Positions 23,390 through 36,704 of a stretch of DNA of 64,000 nucleotides are shown here, in pieces. Source of the stretch: Ascaris suum (taxonomy: Eukaryota > Nematoda > Chromadorea > Rhabditida > Ascarididae). The position numbers and the translations under genes are program-made. Every line of letters begins with the position of its first letter. Within the stretch, counting starts at the first letter, position 1. A model generated the notes under the pieces. It had not been told where the DNA came from, searched no databases, and saw only the letters and a program-made list of their open reading frames with translations. Where the stretch lies: the NCBI GenBank assembly GCA_013433145.1, contig CM024169.1, positions 13,028,817 to 13,092,816 on the forward strand. Reading direction: 5' to 3'.

Positions 23390-26300
23390 ATTACTTACAA
23401 CTATATATTTACTGACTATTTGCATAACTAAAAGGAGCATTAAAATATAAAAGGAAAGATAATGCACATTGAATGCTTAAAACGTAGAAGAAGAATAAAA
23501 ACAATTGCATCTTTATTTAAGCTGAGCATAACCCTGAGTGCAAACGATGAGTTGGCGTTGACTAGCAGATAAAAGTTTAAATTAAAGTGAACACCTGTTA
23601 CAAAAGCAAACAGGTGTTACCTAGAATCCTAAATAAAGCAATGTTGCTTCGATTTTTCTTTAGCAGTTCTGCTTCATTAAGCTCTATTTTATGCTTTCAA
23701 TGCGTAATTTCGTTTCTCTTTGTTCCTCCCTAATAGAAATATGTCAACATATTCATGAGGTGACATAGATCATCCGACGCAAAAATTTTGCATATTGCAT
23801 TGATGCATAAGTTTATGCAAAAATCACTGAGTGGATTGCAGCATTTGCTGATCATTTTGTGTGCTGCCGACATAAAGTCGGAAATTTCGCTGTGGCAGCT
23901 ACGCCTAACAAGAACAGATACAGTTTGTGAGGACTGCTATGTATGCATTTCAAAAAGAGGCAATGAATCGCTTTGATTAGTGAGTTAAGCGGTAGCTAAA
24001 AACTTTACCAGCTTCCGGTTTTCTTTGATATTCTGCCTCGCAACCGGCATAATAAGAAATGAGAAGCTTCACGCTTCGGCTGCTTTTCCCCTGACAAATT
24101 TATGGTATTGCTTTCGATGGTGTTCTGATTGATAAAATATGAAAAAAAAAATCACTCACTAAAACTCTATGACAATGATATATGCGTAAACATTTTCTCA
24201 ATGTATGCATCTTACATTTTAAGCGAGAAATTCAAAACCTTCTCTAACTCAAAAACACGAAGTAAACGACTGTTTAGCAAAACAATTCCCTAAGCGGTGG
24301 GCTTTGTTGAACATGATTGCAATATTACCTATGTTTAATACCTGGACAGCCGATGAAGGTGATTGCTGTGACGTAAAGACATTAGTTCGAAGGTTCAGAA
24401 ATCCAAATGAGATATCCGAAACATTAGGAAGATTGGGAACGTTATCCTTAATCGCTGAGAGAAATGACTCAGTTTTAGTGCAGTAGAGATATTGAAATAA
24501 TTCCAGTGTCGCTAGCGAACAAAGTTATGTAGTGGTGTGACAAAAACTCTCAAAATCAACAAAAAAGGTTGCATTTAGATATACCGATTGAGTCAGGTAG
24601 ACAGAAGACGAAAAGCAATGGCGTAAAAGTCTCAAAAGAAGTCCAGAATTTGCACCTCATCCTTTCTATACCTTTCTCTATGCTCTCCAATACGCTCAAA
24701 TGTAAAGATGAAGGTGGACAAACGGTGAGTTCTTAAATGCGCACCAAGAAGGGATGAAAAGTCCACAAAACATAGATAAAATGGCTCAATATCGCTTTCT
24801 TTGGCGCCTCTCCTAGCTTAAATGTGGTGTGATGATGATACCATTTCCGGAAATTTGGCAGAGGTATGCCTCTGTGTGATAAAAGTAATGGATGGCTTTA
24901 CTATCTGCTGAACACGTGATTGTCTTTCGAAGAATTCGTAAAATCATTTTGTGGTACACTTAAATAATTGCCTCAATATTAAAAACTTTTTTCATAAAAG
25001 ATTTCATGAAAGATATTCGTTATCACCATTTGGGAATACAATTTTTTATCAAATATTTGAAGAAACAAAGATATATAAAAGGTTTAGAAAGAATACAAAA
25101 TATTTCTAAATTAGTAGGAAATTTCAACAGAGAAGAAGTACAATTTTAAAGAAGAAAAGAAAACGTGTATATTATGAACTCTCTGCTGAATTCGTTCATT
25201 TTAATCTTTTTTGATTATTTATCTCTAGATATTACATGAAGATTTTAAAAAATCTTAACGACAAACTAGGCTGAATTAGTTCTGCGCTAAGCCAATTTGC
25301 AATAGATGAAACAAATTGAAATATATGCATATTAGTGGATGAACGTACGAAAGTATAAAAGAGTCATTAATATGGTGTTTGACTGGTTTTTCCTTATAAA
25401 CACAACTCATAATGGCGTAATGCTGAAATGACCGAGGTATCGGAAAAGTCACCATAGATGGTAAACAGCTGTCATGACTCATACATTTCTGAACCTTAAT
25501 TCCGACGATATGTCTATAGAATAAAATAAATTGAAGAAATATAGCACGAAAAAAGTTCATTTGTATTCTAATTATGTTTGATGCGTAAATTTGGGTCATC
25601 TAAAGTTAATTCAACATTGAATGATAACAACAGAAATATAGAGACTATTAGATGGCGAAGAATATATAAACGCCTACCTATGGGAACATGACGATCGGCC
25701 GTTGCTGTTATGTATGCTTTTATCAACTTTTAAAAAAAAGGCGCAAAAGTGCATCGCACATGTTTGTACTATGCATTTACAATAATCGACAAAGGTGATC
25801 ACTACGTAGGAAAGAGCACATGGATGCTCAGAAGGAATGGACATCGTTGTGAGTATTGGAATGTGTGGGAGAAGAAGGGCGCCTGGAAACAGACGACAAC
25901 GCATCTAACGGCGTCTGTCTGCACTTTCACATATATGCGGTGTGTTGGATGAAACACCGCGTCTATGCACCTAGACTTTCGATAGAGCGTCACTTAGAGC
26001 TCTATATCAGCACATCGGTTGCTAGACAAAACAAGCACATCTCCTAAATCCACCGATAAAAAAAACAGTGGTTCCTATAAGCAAATTAAAATTGAGCGAC
26101 AAACGCACGTAGTGAAATGGAGCAAATTTTGCATTTCTTATTGAAAGGAATTTTGTTATGGAAATTTCTGTGCTTTACAAAGAAAACATGAGAAAATCAA
26201 TGCTATAGCATTTGAAAAGATTTAGCTATTTAATTTCATATTTGAAAGATTATTCTAACTCCGGAAAATTATTTTAATCAAAGCAGTAGAATTTTTATAG

Positions 26301-28880
26301 AGAACCGCCAACAAAATAACGTTTACATCCAAAGAGATTTATTGAAGTTTCAAACATTCGGCTACTAAAACAACCAAAGTATGCCTCTGCATTTCCGGAT
26401 CCAGTAACTTATAACCGGTTTGAGTAAGAAGTTTTCCATTTTACCTTTATGGATACTTGAATAGTGCCATTTATGGAAATTTAACGATTGCTAATCGAAT
26501 GTGAAAGCTGCCATTTAATTCCCAGAGGCATAACCTCTTTATTTAAAAACAAATGAGAAATGCGCGACAATAGCAAATAACATAATGACGCATATTGCGT
26601 ACTCATTTACAAAAAACGTTAATTCAATTCGTTCTCATTTTGTGGTATGTTTTCAATGAATTCACTGTGAGATGCATTAACTATTTACTAGTTATGCATA
26701 TGTGTGTTGAAAGATTTGCAAAGAGCGAAAATAAAGTGTTATTGTGGTTATGTTTGCGCCGATTTAATCCCATCATCCGATCATAGTGGAAGATTTAATC
26801 ACTACCTATATGCTTATCATTGACGCTACAACAAGAATATTTCCCTGAATTGCACATAAGGTTGAAATCTTCATTACGCTTATTTGTGAGGAAGTTTTAC
26901 TTCGTGCACAAATCGACGAACGAATTCAAGCAAACTCTCAAGCAGCAGAAGTGTATAGTTTAGCCTCAGACTATATTCAGGATCGTTTCAAATCTCTTGA
27001 AGATGTTGCTCCCGCCTTTTCGCAAGTCAACACACATTCGACTATTCTTTAGGAACTGAAAAGGGAGAACTCCGAGAGGGCTTGAAGTTAAAAAACGTCC
27101 TTGCAGAAGTGGGCCGCCTGAAGCTCAAAAATTTTGGAGGATTTCAAAGAGTCCAATCAATACGCCCTTCTTCAAGTTGATCAAATGCAACGATAACTTC
27201 CTTACCATGCGCTCAATTTGAGCGAACACAACAATGCATGCCATTTAATGCTTTCAAGTGTTGCACTCTCTTATCACACATTAAAAAAATTGCAATATAA
27301 TAAAAAAGTGATAAATAGTTTGATATCAGCGCTGAATAAAAGTTATCAATCATTATCCATTGAAAAGATCTCAACGAATACTTCCGGGTTATAAAACCCA
27401 CAATAAAAGATGCTGTAAAAGAGTCCATTTTCGCGGCTGTGCACTCAATTCGGTCCCAGTGAAAAGAGAACAACAAACTTATTGTACTTTTAATCACCAG
27501 TGTGAAATAGTAAATTTTGTAAGAGCACCGTTTCCGTTTCCGGATCCCGTTTGCTGATATACATCACGAAGTCGCATCCAGTAGTTTATAATATCTTCAC
27601 AGCGACAAGAAGAAACACACATACCATCGTTCAAGGGGAGCAATCAATTTCAATGATAACTGAGGAAAAATATTCACACTCTATTATCATCCAACGACGA
27701 AAGAGTGCAGCGTGCTTGCAGGTCAATCCAAAACCTGAGCAAGTTCTTCTAAGATTCGGGAATATTTAAAGAGTTCTGCAGCAGGATGTTGACTAGGCGT
27801 GCAGATAGCACAGTCTTCTAACAGGCGTCAGTGAGTGGCACCACGCGCTCACCTAGCACACGTCATCGTCTGACGGCTCTTTACCTTCATCACCACAGTT
27901 TTTTCCCTGCCAACAGAGAGAGATAGCCGCGTGTGTATTGGCCACAACAAAAAAAAGTTCGCCGCTATCCAGTCACGTGGTGCGACTAACCGAAGAATTT
28001 AATCCCTCAAGTTCATCATTCCAAACAATTGCACGACGCGATGGAGCCGTTCAGTTTGTTTTCCAATTTCCCGTGATGACGTGTATCGACATTTACATCC
28101 GCCTCCTTTTCCATTTGCAATTCACTGTGTATGCAATATGGCTGATCCAACTTGCCACAGCTGTCGAATGGCGACGAGGTACTTTAACCCAACGGAACCG
28201 CCCCTGTGAGAGATATTAGGCGCATCTTCTCATTGAAAACAATGTTAGCAATTACGCAATATTGCATCAGCATTAAGCAGTTGGCAGCTATCCTATGCGA
28301 AAGCGATAATGAAAACCAATAGATGATGTCATAGTATGGGCACTCTAATATATTCGACCCATCTGAATTTAACTGCATCTTCTTACTAGTCACTAATGTA
28401 GTTGTGTGCCCAATAATCTCATCATTTAGTTGATTTAATTTATAAGGAGAGCATATTAATCTCAAGTGCAAGTTTAGTGCTTTTCAAATTGCCCACAACA
28501 CATCATCAGTATATTTGTTGAACTTGAGCATAACGCCTACTTATCCAATAATTCTCTCATTATGGCTCTTTTTTCTGGAAAGATGTGCGAAGGAAGGGAC
28601 AGTGAGTTAAGAGAGGATCAACGAGGTATCATCATTTTTCATCAATAATATTTCGTTGACAAAATTCTCCTCTATATCAATGAAGTGTCACATTATTATT
28701 TAAAAATTAATCGAATATAACCATTTACCTTGGTAATAAATTTCATAATTAATTTCTTTTGCTATTTAATATAACGCATAAAACTCCGATGAATAGTTTA
28801 TAGATATTATATTTTGAAGAAATCGATGAGAAAAAAAAAATTCAATCACACTAAACATATGTATAGTTTTTACAACATTC
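23390..28880. other. Intergenic; one coding-like remnant
   Basis: No intact gene is recognised. At 26850-27051 (plus) an open frame reads AQIDERIQANSQAAEVYSLA and is followed within about 150 bases by more charged, coding-like but stop-interrupted sequence. Less AT-rich patches at 25.7-26.0 and 27.8-28.1 kb hold overlapping open frames without motifs. Confidence 0.35.
26850..27200 (+). pseudogene. Coding-like remnant with stops, unassigned
   Basis: After a TGA the frame is open for 64 codons with a charged, Gln/Glu/Ala-rich composition suggestive of a helical protein (QIDERIQANSQAAEVYS, DRFKSLEDVAP). It then runs into several stops while still showing ELKRENSE and ILEDFKESNQYALLQVDQ. No start, splice pattern or family was recognised. 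Composition is the only evidence for past coding. Confidence 0.2.
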
Positions 28881-28885
28881 TTTTT

Positions 28886-28890
<5 letters not shown>

Positions 28891-28948
<58 letters not shown>
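28891..28948. repeat. (CT)n microsatellite
   Basis: About 58 bases of alternating CT directly after a T run. Confidence 0.97.
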
Positions 28949-28949
<1 letters not shown>

Positions 28950-29712
28950 AATATTTCCACTTGAAACAACCCGTTTTTTTTTAAAGAAAATTCATAATGA
29001 CTGCAATCGTTTGAGAAAGAAAATATTCCCATTGAGATAAATCATCTCTTCCGATTTCATAGTGCATTAATCCATTCTATAGCATTCAGCGCAGTTTTTT
29101 TTTCCTTTTTTTTCAACGCTTGATCGAATTGAAGAATTCAATAACGATGAAATTCTATATGCTGGCTGATAATTGCGTTTTTACTCTAACTAAGCAAGAA
29201 GATGAGATAATTGAGATTCCATGATTTTATTCGAATGTATAATATTTGAGGAATCAAGGATGTTATGAAGATCCAAATGAAATAATTGAAAGTTTTGGCA
29301 ACTGCCACGAATTATTGAGGAACTTCAAAGGATAAGCGTATGGGAGGTCAGAAGATTTTACTTTGCGACGAGAAGTGACGTTAATCAGCCATTTTCCATT
29401 TTTTTCGACTCTTCTCGGATCTTAAAGAGTGGAAAAGGAAGGGGAAACTAGGTTGTTTGAATGTTCAACCCCTAACTTCCTTCGCGCCCTTCATCAAAAC
29501 CATTGAAGCTGTAAATGTAACTTGATTTATGCTATTAAGGCGGTGAAGTTTCCTTAGTAAGCATGTTTTACCTCGAGAGACATAACTATCACACATTCAC
29601 GCACAATATATCTTCACTTTTCTTTCCAGGCAAGGCGATAAAGACAGTTATATCTGAAGATGAATCTAACCCATGTTTCGTTTTATTTAGAATTTCTTGC
29701 CCCATACTTTCA

Positions 29713-29858
29713 GACCTGCGTGAAGTAGAGGCCCACCTAAAAACCGCAGGAGCCAGATAGATCAGAGGGGGCATTGCGTCAGGGCAGGTGGAAACGATGT
29801 GAAGAGACATTTGTTCGTAATGAATGCAGTATTGATTGAAACAAAGAAATAAATACAA
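29713..29858 (+). repeat. Dispersed repeat copy A, coding-derived
   Basis: Shares roughly 150 bases with 60622-60482 (minus strand), including matched stretches such as GAAGTAGAGGCC and GATCAGAG. The last part also matches 56655-56596 (minus). Read in frame it gives DLREVEAHLKTAGAR then a stop, where the other copy continues openly, so this copy is decayed. Confidence 0.75.
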
Positions 29859-30235
29859 TTCTATAGATTTAATTCACCGCAGAAAAAAAAGTACTTTATT
29901 ATCCAGTTTAGAGATGCTCATATGATCTAAACACTTATCATAAATCTTCACAACTGATTATCATTATTACAAACAACGATATTTTGAAATGGAGTTGACT
30001 CGTTGTGTGAATCTTCCGCTCTAACTTATGCATACCATGCGATTTGAATCGATCGCTGAATGTAACGATATCATGCTGGCAAAAATAGTTTCTTGAATTA
30101 TTTCATTGTTTTAAGCAAGCATTCATGGTTTATTCAAAATGCATAATATTATATGCGCATGTATTTATAAATAGAACATAAAAAATCCAATAAAATTAAT
30201 CTCCAAGAAACGTACTGTTTCAGAAAAGTATAGAT

Positions 30236-30510
30236 CATTGATAAACGTGATAAACGTGATAAAAGTGATAAACGTGATAAAAGTGATAAACATGATAAAC
30301 GTGATAAACGTGATAAACGTGATAAACGTGATAAAAGTGATAAACATGATAAACGTGATAAACGTGATAAACGTGATAAAAGTGATAAACGTGATAAACG
30401 TGATAAAAGTGATAAACGTGATAAACGTGATAAAAGTGATAAACGTGATAAAAGTGATAAACATGATAAACGTGATAAATGTGTTAAAACGTTAAACGTG
30501 ATAAAAATCT
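30236..30510. repeat. Minisatellite, 9-bp unit
   Basis: About 28 tandem units of GTGATAAAC with variants GTGATAAAA and ATGATAAAC arranged in a higher-order pattern. The last units degrade (GTGTTAAAA). It is open in frame on both strands, giving Ile-Asn-Val or Phe-Ile-Thr repeats, which I take as a by-product of the unit length being a multiple of three. Confidence 0.97.
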
Positions 30511-30519
30511 TCTTCTGTT

Positions 30520-33500
30520 GAAAAACAATTAATGATAGGTCATTAGGCTATTTGACTGATGTGATTCACAAAAGAAAAAAATATGAATTTTTCCATTCCA
30601 TTTGCTTTATGATTTTTGAAGATGACCTGATTGCGATCCAATTGCTGCCACAATAACGCCAATAATATTTTCGAAGCAAATGTGCGGTCTTTATGCGAAA
30701 TACAAGAAGCCATTTCAAAAAAAAAAAAAAACAAAGTTGGCATGGTGCCAATCTTGATTTTTCACCATAGAAACTTGAAAATCAACAAAAATTAAAAGCT
30801 AAACAATATGAGGAGGAAACTGAAGTTTGAAAGTTTGATGAACGATTTTAAAAAATCGATATTTAATAATCAATTGTCTGCAGACGTTCGACGCTAAGAG
30901 AATTGTTTAATTTCAGAACTATCTTATTACGATTGATTATTGTTTATCGTTGTCTATAAATTTTTCATAATTGGCTGATGCGTTGAGAGATGAATTTATT
31001 TATTGATTTATTTAAGTGTGCATTTACGAGTCGAGAGTTCTATTCATAATATTATTGCTGCATGGAACCTCTTCCTAGATTCTCATATTCATTGAACGAT
31101 CATTTAAGCATCGTTGATTTTCTAGACGTTCACAACAAAACAAAATAGACTACGTTTTTTTTGACAAATCGGAAAAAATTTTCTTACCGCATGAATGTGT
31201 GCTCTAAACCAACCAACAATAAAGGGAGGAATTTACTTGACTGTAATTTAGGTTGATGCTATTCACATTGGCCAAAATACTTCAACGCTATTGGATGCCT
31301 ATGATCAGGCAACATAATAGTCGTCATGCACAACGTCACATGCATGCCACTACCTATGGGTGCTTTTCCGCCGCTTTATGCTCATTTTCCAAAATCGCCT
31401 GCAAAATTACAGCTCGATTTCATTGTAATCGTCGGTTTACATTTGGATTTGCCGTTTATGCTACTTAAGCGTGAACAAAAAAAGATTGGTATTCGTCCTA
31501 TTGTCTAATATTTCATTGAAAACATTATTGATAGAATGAGTCCGAATTCGTAGCCATCAATATTTCGGGCGGTTGCGCTAACAGAACGACCTCCTATGGG
31601 ATACTTCTGTCGTCAATATTTTTTGCTTTAGTCGCACTAAGAAGTACACATTGCTAAACTCCGACAACTGGCTTTATGACTTCAAAATGCATAAACTATT
31701 AATTACTTTTATCCGCTTCTTCGCCTGCTGTCTATCCATTGCGCGGAAGGCACGAATCGTTGTCCATTACCTCTCTCTCTGGATGGTCTGATTTCAATAC
31801 AGCTTGATCCACAAATTTCTTTTCAAAGAAAAATACAAAAATGTCGTAACTTTTATATAAATGCTGCAAGTTTCATAATAAAATTTTACTGCTATCATTT
31901 CGGTTGTCGGCAAAACGATGCATCCGTTGAAATTTTTCTCTTAGCAATGCAGTGATGACAAGTAGGCGATATATCAACGTTGAGATGAACAACTGTGTGG
32001 ACGTTATATGACGCGCTTTGCAACGGAATGATGGAATACCGTCATCAAACGTGAAAAGACGAGATTGACAAGAAATGTCGAATTTTTTTTTCTCTTTTGA
32101 GTGGATGACCGATCAGTTTTGTATGGTAGAAAATGAGTTAAAAACGTTGCAAGACGTCGCGTCGCAAAAATATTGCAATAAAAAGACAAACAAACGAAGA
32201 GGAATGAAGATTTGCTGATGCCTTATGACGATAAAATGAAGATGGCAGATAAGTGGAAGCTTGAAAGATATTCTACGTGCAGAGGAGATCATTGACGAAG
32301 AGACTAGGTTTAAACAATTCAACATTGTTGGACAAAAAAAATTCAACATTCATTAGCCGATTGTTGGAAGGCATTTTTTAAGAGATGTTTTGGAATGCTC
32401 AACTAAGACACCGGATGATGTCATGCTTGAGTTGGAGAGCTCCGACTAAAAAGACGAATTATTTCAGAAGTAATCAACCAAATAGCAATTTTGCATACTC
32501 ACGCGTGAAATAGTTTGGTCAGTTATATAAAATGCAAATGTTGATGTACTCTCAATCATTTCTGCCACACTCCTTCGTTTGTTTTATTTTTTTCCTTGAC
32601 AATTTTTGCCATATTTGGTCTCATAATTCATGGTTGGTAAAGCACATGTACAATCATCTTCATCGGACCGCCTTCTTACTTATTTTCACTCAGTTCGCGA
32701 CCTAATCGAATGTAAACGCTATTATTTGCGCTTTTTTTGGACAAGTTTAGTTGCAACTTATCTCGATTTACTCTAGTCTGCTTGACAGTTGATATTCGAT
32801 TTCATCGTATAATGCAAAGTATGATGCTAATCGAATGCGAAAACTCCAATCTCAGTGGTTAGTGAATTGAAACTATCGAACAAAAAATACACATGCATAT
32901 CCACCGATACGACACTTTCAACTTTCATGTACGCGTAATAGCCAGCAGCTAGCTACCGAAGACTTGCCAGGACCTTATCAGTTCATTTGAATCATGTAAA
33001 TCTCAAGTGCACGGATAGAAGCACAGCTGTGCATACGTCATGGCGTAAACAAAACGTTTCTCAAGAAATACATTCAAACTTTAGCTGCAACAATAGTAGC
33101 GATAGAAAGTTAACGAGCAGTTGTCAATCACGTTTCACTTTTCTTCCGATCATCTATATCGTTCGCGGCAGTCAGCAATTCCACTCAACATGAAAGAGAA
33201 GCATTCCGATGATGAAGTCACGTTGTTATTCGTAAACTTAGCGAAAGAGAAGTTTCTTTCGATTTTTATGGGAAATTCTTTTTTTTTTTTGGAAATGATA
33301 CAATGAAAGATGGATTTCTAACATGGAAGAGTTCTTGATAAAGATAATTGACATACTTGACACTATCAATATGAAGCATTTATATGATGAACGGAGTATT
33401 GCTAGATTTAAATGGATATAGTAATAGATAAACATAGAAGTGTTGAGCTCCCGTATATTTGAAATACTTCAACGGTGATGTGAAAATTCGAAAAATTCTA

Positions 33501-36500
33501 AAACTACGAACGATTTATTCTAGGTTTTCCTAGAGCATCTTTGATGACCTGCCTCATCTAAAACAAAATGAATGACTTCGTTTTATCCAGATCCTCGCAA
33601 AACAAAGAAGTCCATTGCTTCGTGCTCACCTATGGTCATTAAATTTGTCGGAGAGTGTAATTGTGCGCCCAACCACGAGAGTTTTACCTTCAACTGCACA
33701 GCGCTGGTAAGGTGAGCTTATATTCGGTTTATGCAAACTTCACAAGTTTATGATTATTATTATTGTTGTGGTTGACGCCCACGCTGCGACTCCACTCTCG
33801 CGTTCAGTTGTGGGAACTAGCGCGCAGCGACTAGTTTGCACACATCGAGCTCAGTGATATGTGTCTATCTCTGCATTGTCATATTGCGCATTTTCTCCGC
33901 TTGTATGGCGGCGTGCTTACAAACCCGTTTGACATTGTATGCATTGCGATTGGTTACATGATGGTTTTACCATTGCAATGTAGCAACATTACAAGTGGAT
34001 TGCGGACAGTAGATTTTCAGCGGAAAGTGGCATGGATTGCATTGTCATGACGTAAAAAATGCGCATCTGAATGTGTGCATATCTGCTCGTCTCGTAATTT
34101 CATTAGCCAACATGAAAGCCATGACAATTAGATGTGATGCACGCATTGAATCCACTTCGGAGATGCGCTTGCGAGCGAGGTTGTGCGAGTGTGCATTAAG
34201 ACATCACACAAATGATTAAGCGGAGCAGTTGAATGACGATATGGAAGGGAAAAAGGTAGGGGGTGAAGATGAAATTGCATGGAAAGCGAGAGGAGGAGAG
34301 GAGTTAAATGCATGTAATTTTTGAAAAAACATCTATGTGTGGAAAAATGCTGCACAGTGCTTTGAAATATATTCATTATAAACGCCTTAAATGAAAATTC
34401 TAAGCAATACGCTATCAGTTTCCATTGGAATGATGCACTTGTAAAAATGATGCATGAAATATTTTGGTAAAATGAAATAGGCGTATGCGGGAGTAGTTGC
34501 CAGTTCCATTTGTGAAATTAAGGAATAAGCGGAGAGATGGAATGGGTTAAATTTGCCGCTAAGAATGAAAAAGCGTTAGGGAAAGCGAATGATCCGGCCT
34601 ATTCCTGTCTAAAAGAAGGAACTTCTTTGAGCATACTTGTTATTAATAATTCCTCCAGAAGTAGATTGTATGACTTTCGAGTTTATTTCATCCAGAAGCT
34701 ACTTTTTTGTTTTATCGCTAGGATTTTCAAGCCCTAAAACAGGCGGCCGTCTTCATACTCTTGGCAGTAGCGGTACTCTTGTGCAGGCGTAATGCAGCAA
34801 GTAAAGGGTGCATCGTAAGAAATTAGCCATCACTTCATAAATTTTTTTCAAAGATCATTTCATTGCCGCGCCATATCTTTGCATACGTAGGTGTTCGCCC
34901 AATCTTCATTTTTAGCTGACGAACCACGTGGCGGTGACAGGTATAAAGATGTATTTCCTAAATTCTGGTTCACCCTGTTTGAGCCTTTAGATAAGAGTTC
35001 ATTGGGTAATTTGCACGTGTAGTCAGAAGAGGTTTTTTATTAAGATATTATTACCAGGAGACCTGTTTTGTTCTATCGGGACATGTGTATTCACACGAAA
35101 ATGCATTCCGTCACTATTGGCTAATCTGTTCGATTGATAGGCTGAAGTGGGTGATGTTATGTCCCTCGTCAGTCCAATTTCCTAGTTTTCTTCTTGAAAG
35201 TAGCATTTTGCGTTAAAGCTCTACGTTGAAAGGTTCTCTTTATAGCATTGCAACGTTCGTTTAGTACAAATTATTTTCAACCCCACCCTAAAATTGATAA
35301 ATTTTACAATAAACAGCTAAAGATATATTGCCTCCATGATTCGATAACGATAGCGAAATTATGTATATTTTATTTATTAGTGAATGTTTCTCTGCAGTTA
35401 CAGTTCACATTCATCGGAGGTTGAATGATCACGGTGCACTTAGAGAGCACATAATTTATGTATAGCCTCATGAATAGGCTCATTCACAATGAAATTAATC
35501 GGCTCTTTTTTGCAGATATATGTTTGAGTACCTCATTTCCAGTATCCGAATACATCAACCTCTATAGCTACAACCCGTCGACGGTTCACATTTGAAGGCT
35601 ATTGGAGACTCGATTACACTTAGGAAATGGCGATGTTCAATGTGGTCTAATATTGAAGAGACTACAATTCTATGAATAAGTGATTTGATGGCGAAACTTT
35701 CGATTACCACCATATTCATCTTATCTTTGTTCCTAGTTCCTCGACTTTAGCTTTTGTTCGCTTCTTTCGTTGAATTCTTTTTTTCTAAATAATTGCTAAA
35801 ATATCATTTCAAAATCACCGAAAAACGCTCTAGAATCTGAAGGGTCCCTTGTGACATCTGTGAACAATAGCTTTTATCCCTTAATCCATTTCTTTTCTTC
35901 GTCAAAAATTATGCAAGCACCAAAAAATGAGAAATGATGGTGTGAGCACAAAAAATAAGACTCAGAGGATGTGATGGGACATATGCCTTTCGATATCGCG
36001 TCACTTCCTTGTGAAGCTGATGAAGAAAGTTGGTGAGATGAGAGGTTTCAATCCAGAAGTCTCAGTTTTTTTTTTCTCATACGAGAGGGAGGAGGCAGAT
36101 ACAGTTCAGAAACTCAACAGATAAAGTGGCTAGTCGTTGGACCAATCCCTGCACCGTTTCAACCGTCTTCATGAGGTATCAGAGAAAAAAAAACGAAGCA
36201 ATGATGCATTCATATTTTACGTACCTCGATTGTTCACAGGCGTTTCTTGCAAAAAATCTGTTCTTTTCCAGATTGCCAGGATTAAAATGAAAAAAAAGAG
36301 TGGTATAGAGCGAATAGCTGTCCATCTTTAAACGTTTATAATTTCTTTCGAAGTCGATAAGTCGAAGTGAGATCTGGTATAAGAGGTCATTTTACGGTAT
36401 GTTTAGAGCCACCAGGTTTCATAACTCAAGCTTCAATTTGAATGTTTTGTTAATTCAAAAAGCCGCAACGAATTTCAACCCAGAAGCTTTTTGCTGCGTG

Positions 36501-36680
36501 CAATACTTTCTTTGCATTGTCATGTTTTTTTTTTATTAGGACGAAAGAATTGAACAATTTAGCTGACACCAAAGAAAACTATGTGAAGCAAATGATGAAA
36601 TGTTGAATACTATTGGCCTATTTCTAGCAGCGCAGAAAGTTGAATAAAGCTCTATTCTAAGATGCGGGCAATAATCTCTT
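30520..36680. other. Intergenic; scattered coding-like fragments
   Basis: No intact gene is recognised. Coding-like fragments with stops occur on the plus strand near 32150-32470 (for example LKDILRAEEIIDEETRFKQF and TPDDVMLELESSD) and 36541-36645 (DERIEQFS, KLCEANDEMLNTIGLFLAAQ). A CpG-richer patch lies at 33.77-34.2 kb. Strand asymmetry and AT content are otherwise unremarkable. Confidence 0.3.
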
Positions 36681-36689
36681 ATTTCATGG

Positions 36690-36704
36690 CTGTCAGGTCA
36701 AACG
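36690..36704 (+). other. Probable spliced-leader acceptor of the lactamase-fold gene
   Basis: GGCTGTCAG ends at 36696, eight bases before the ATG at 36705. No upstream exon in frame was found. Confidence 0.45.
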
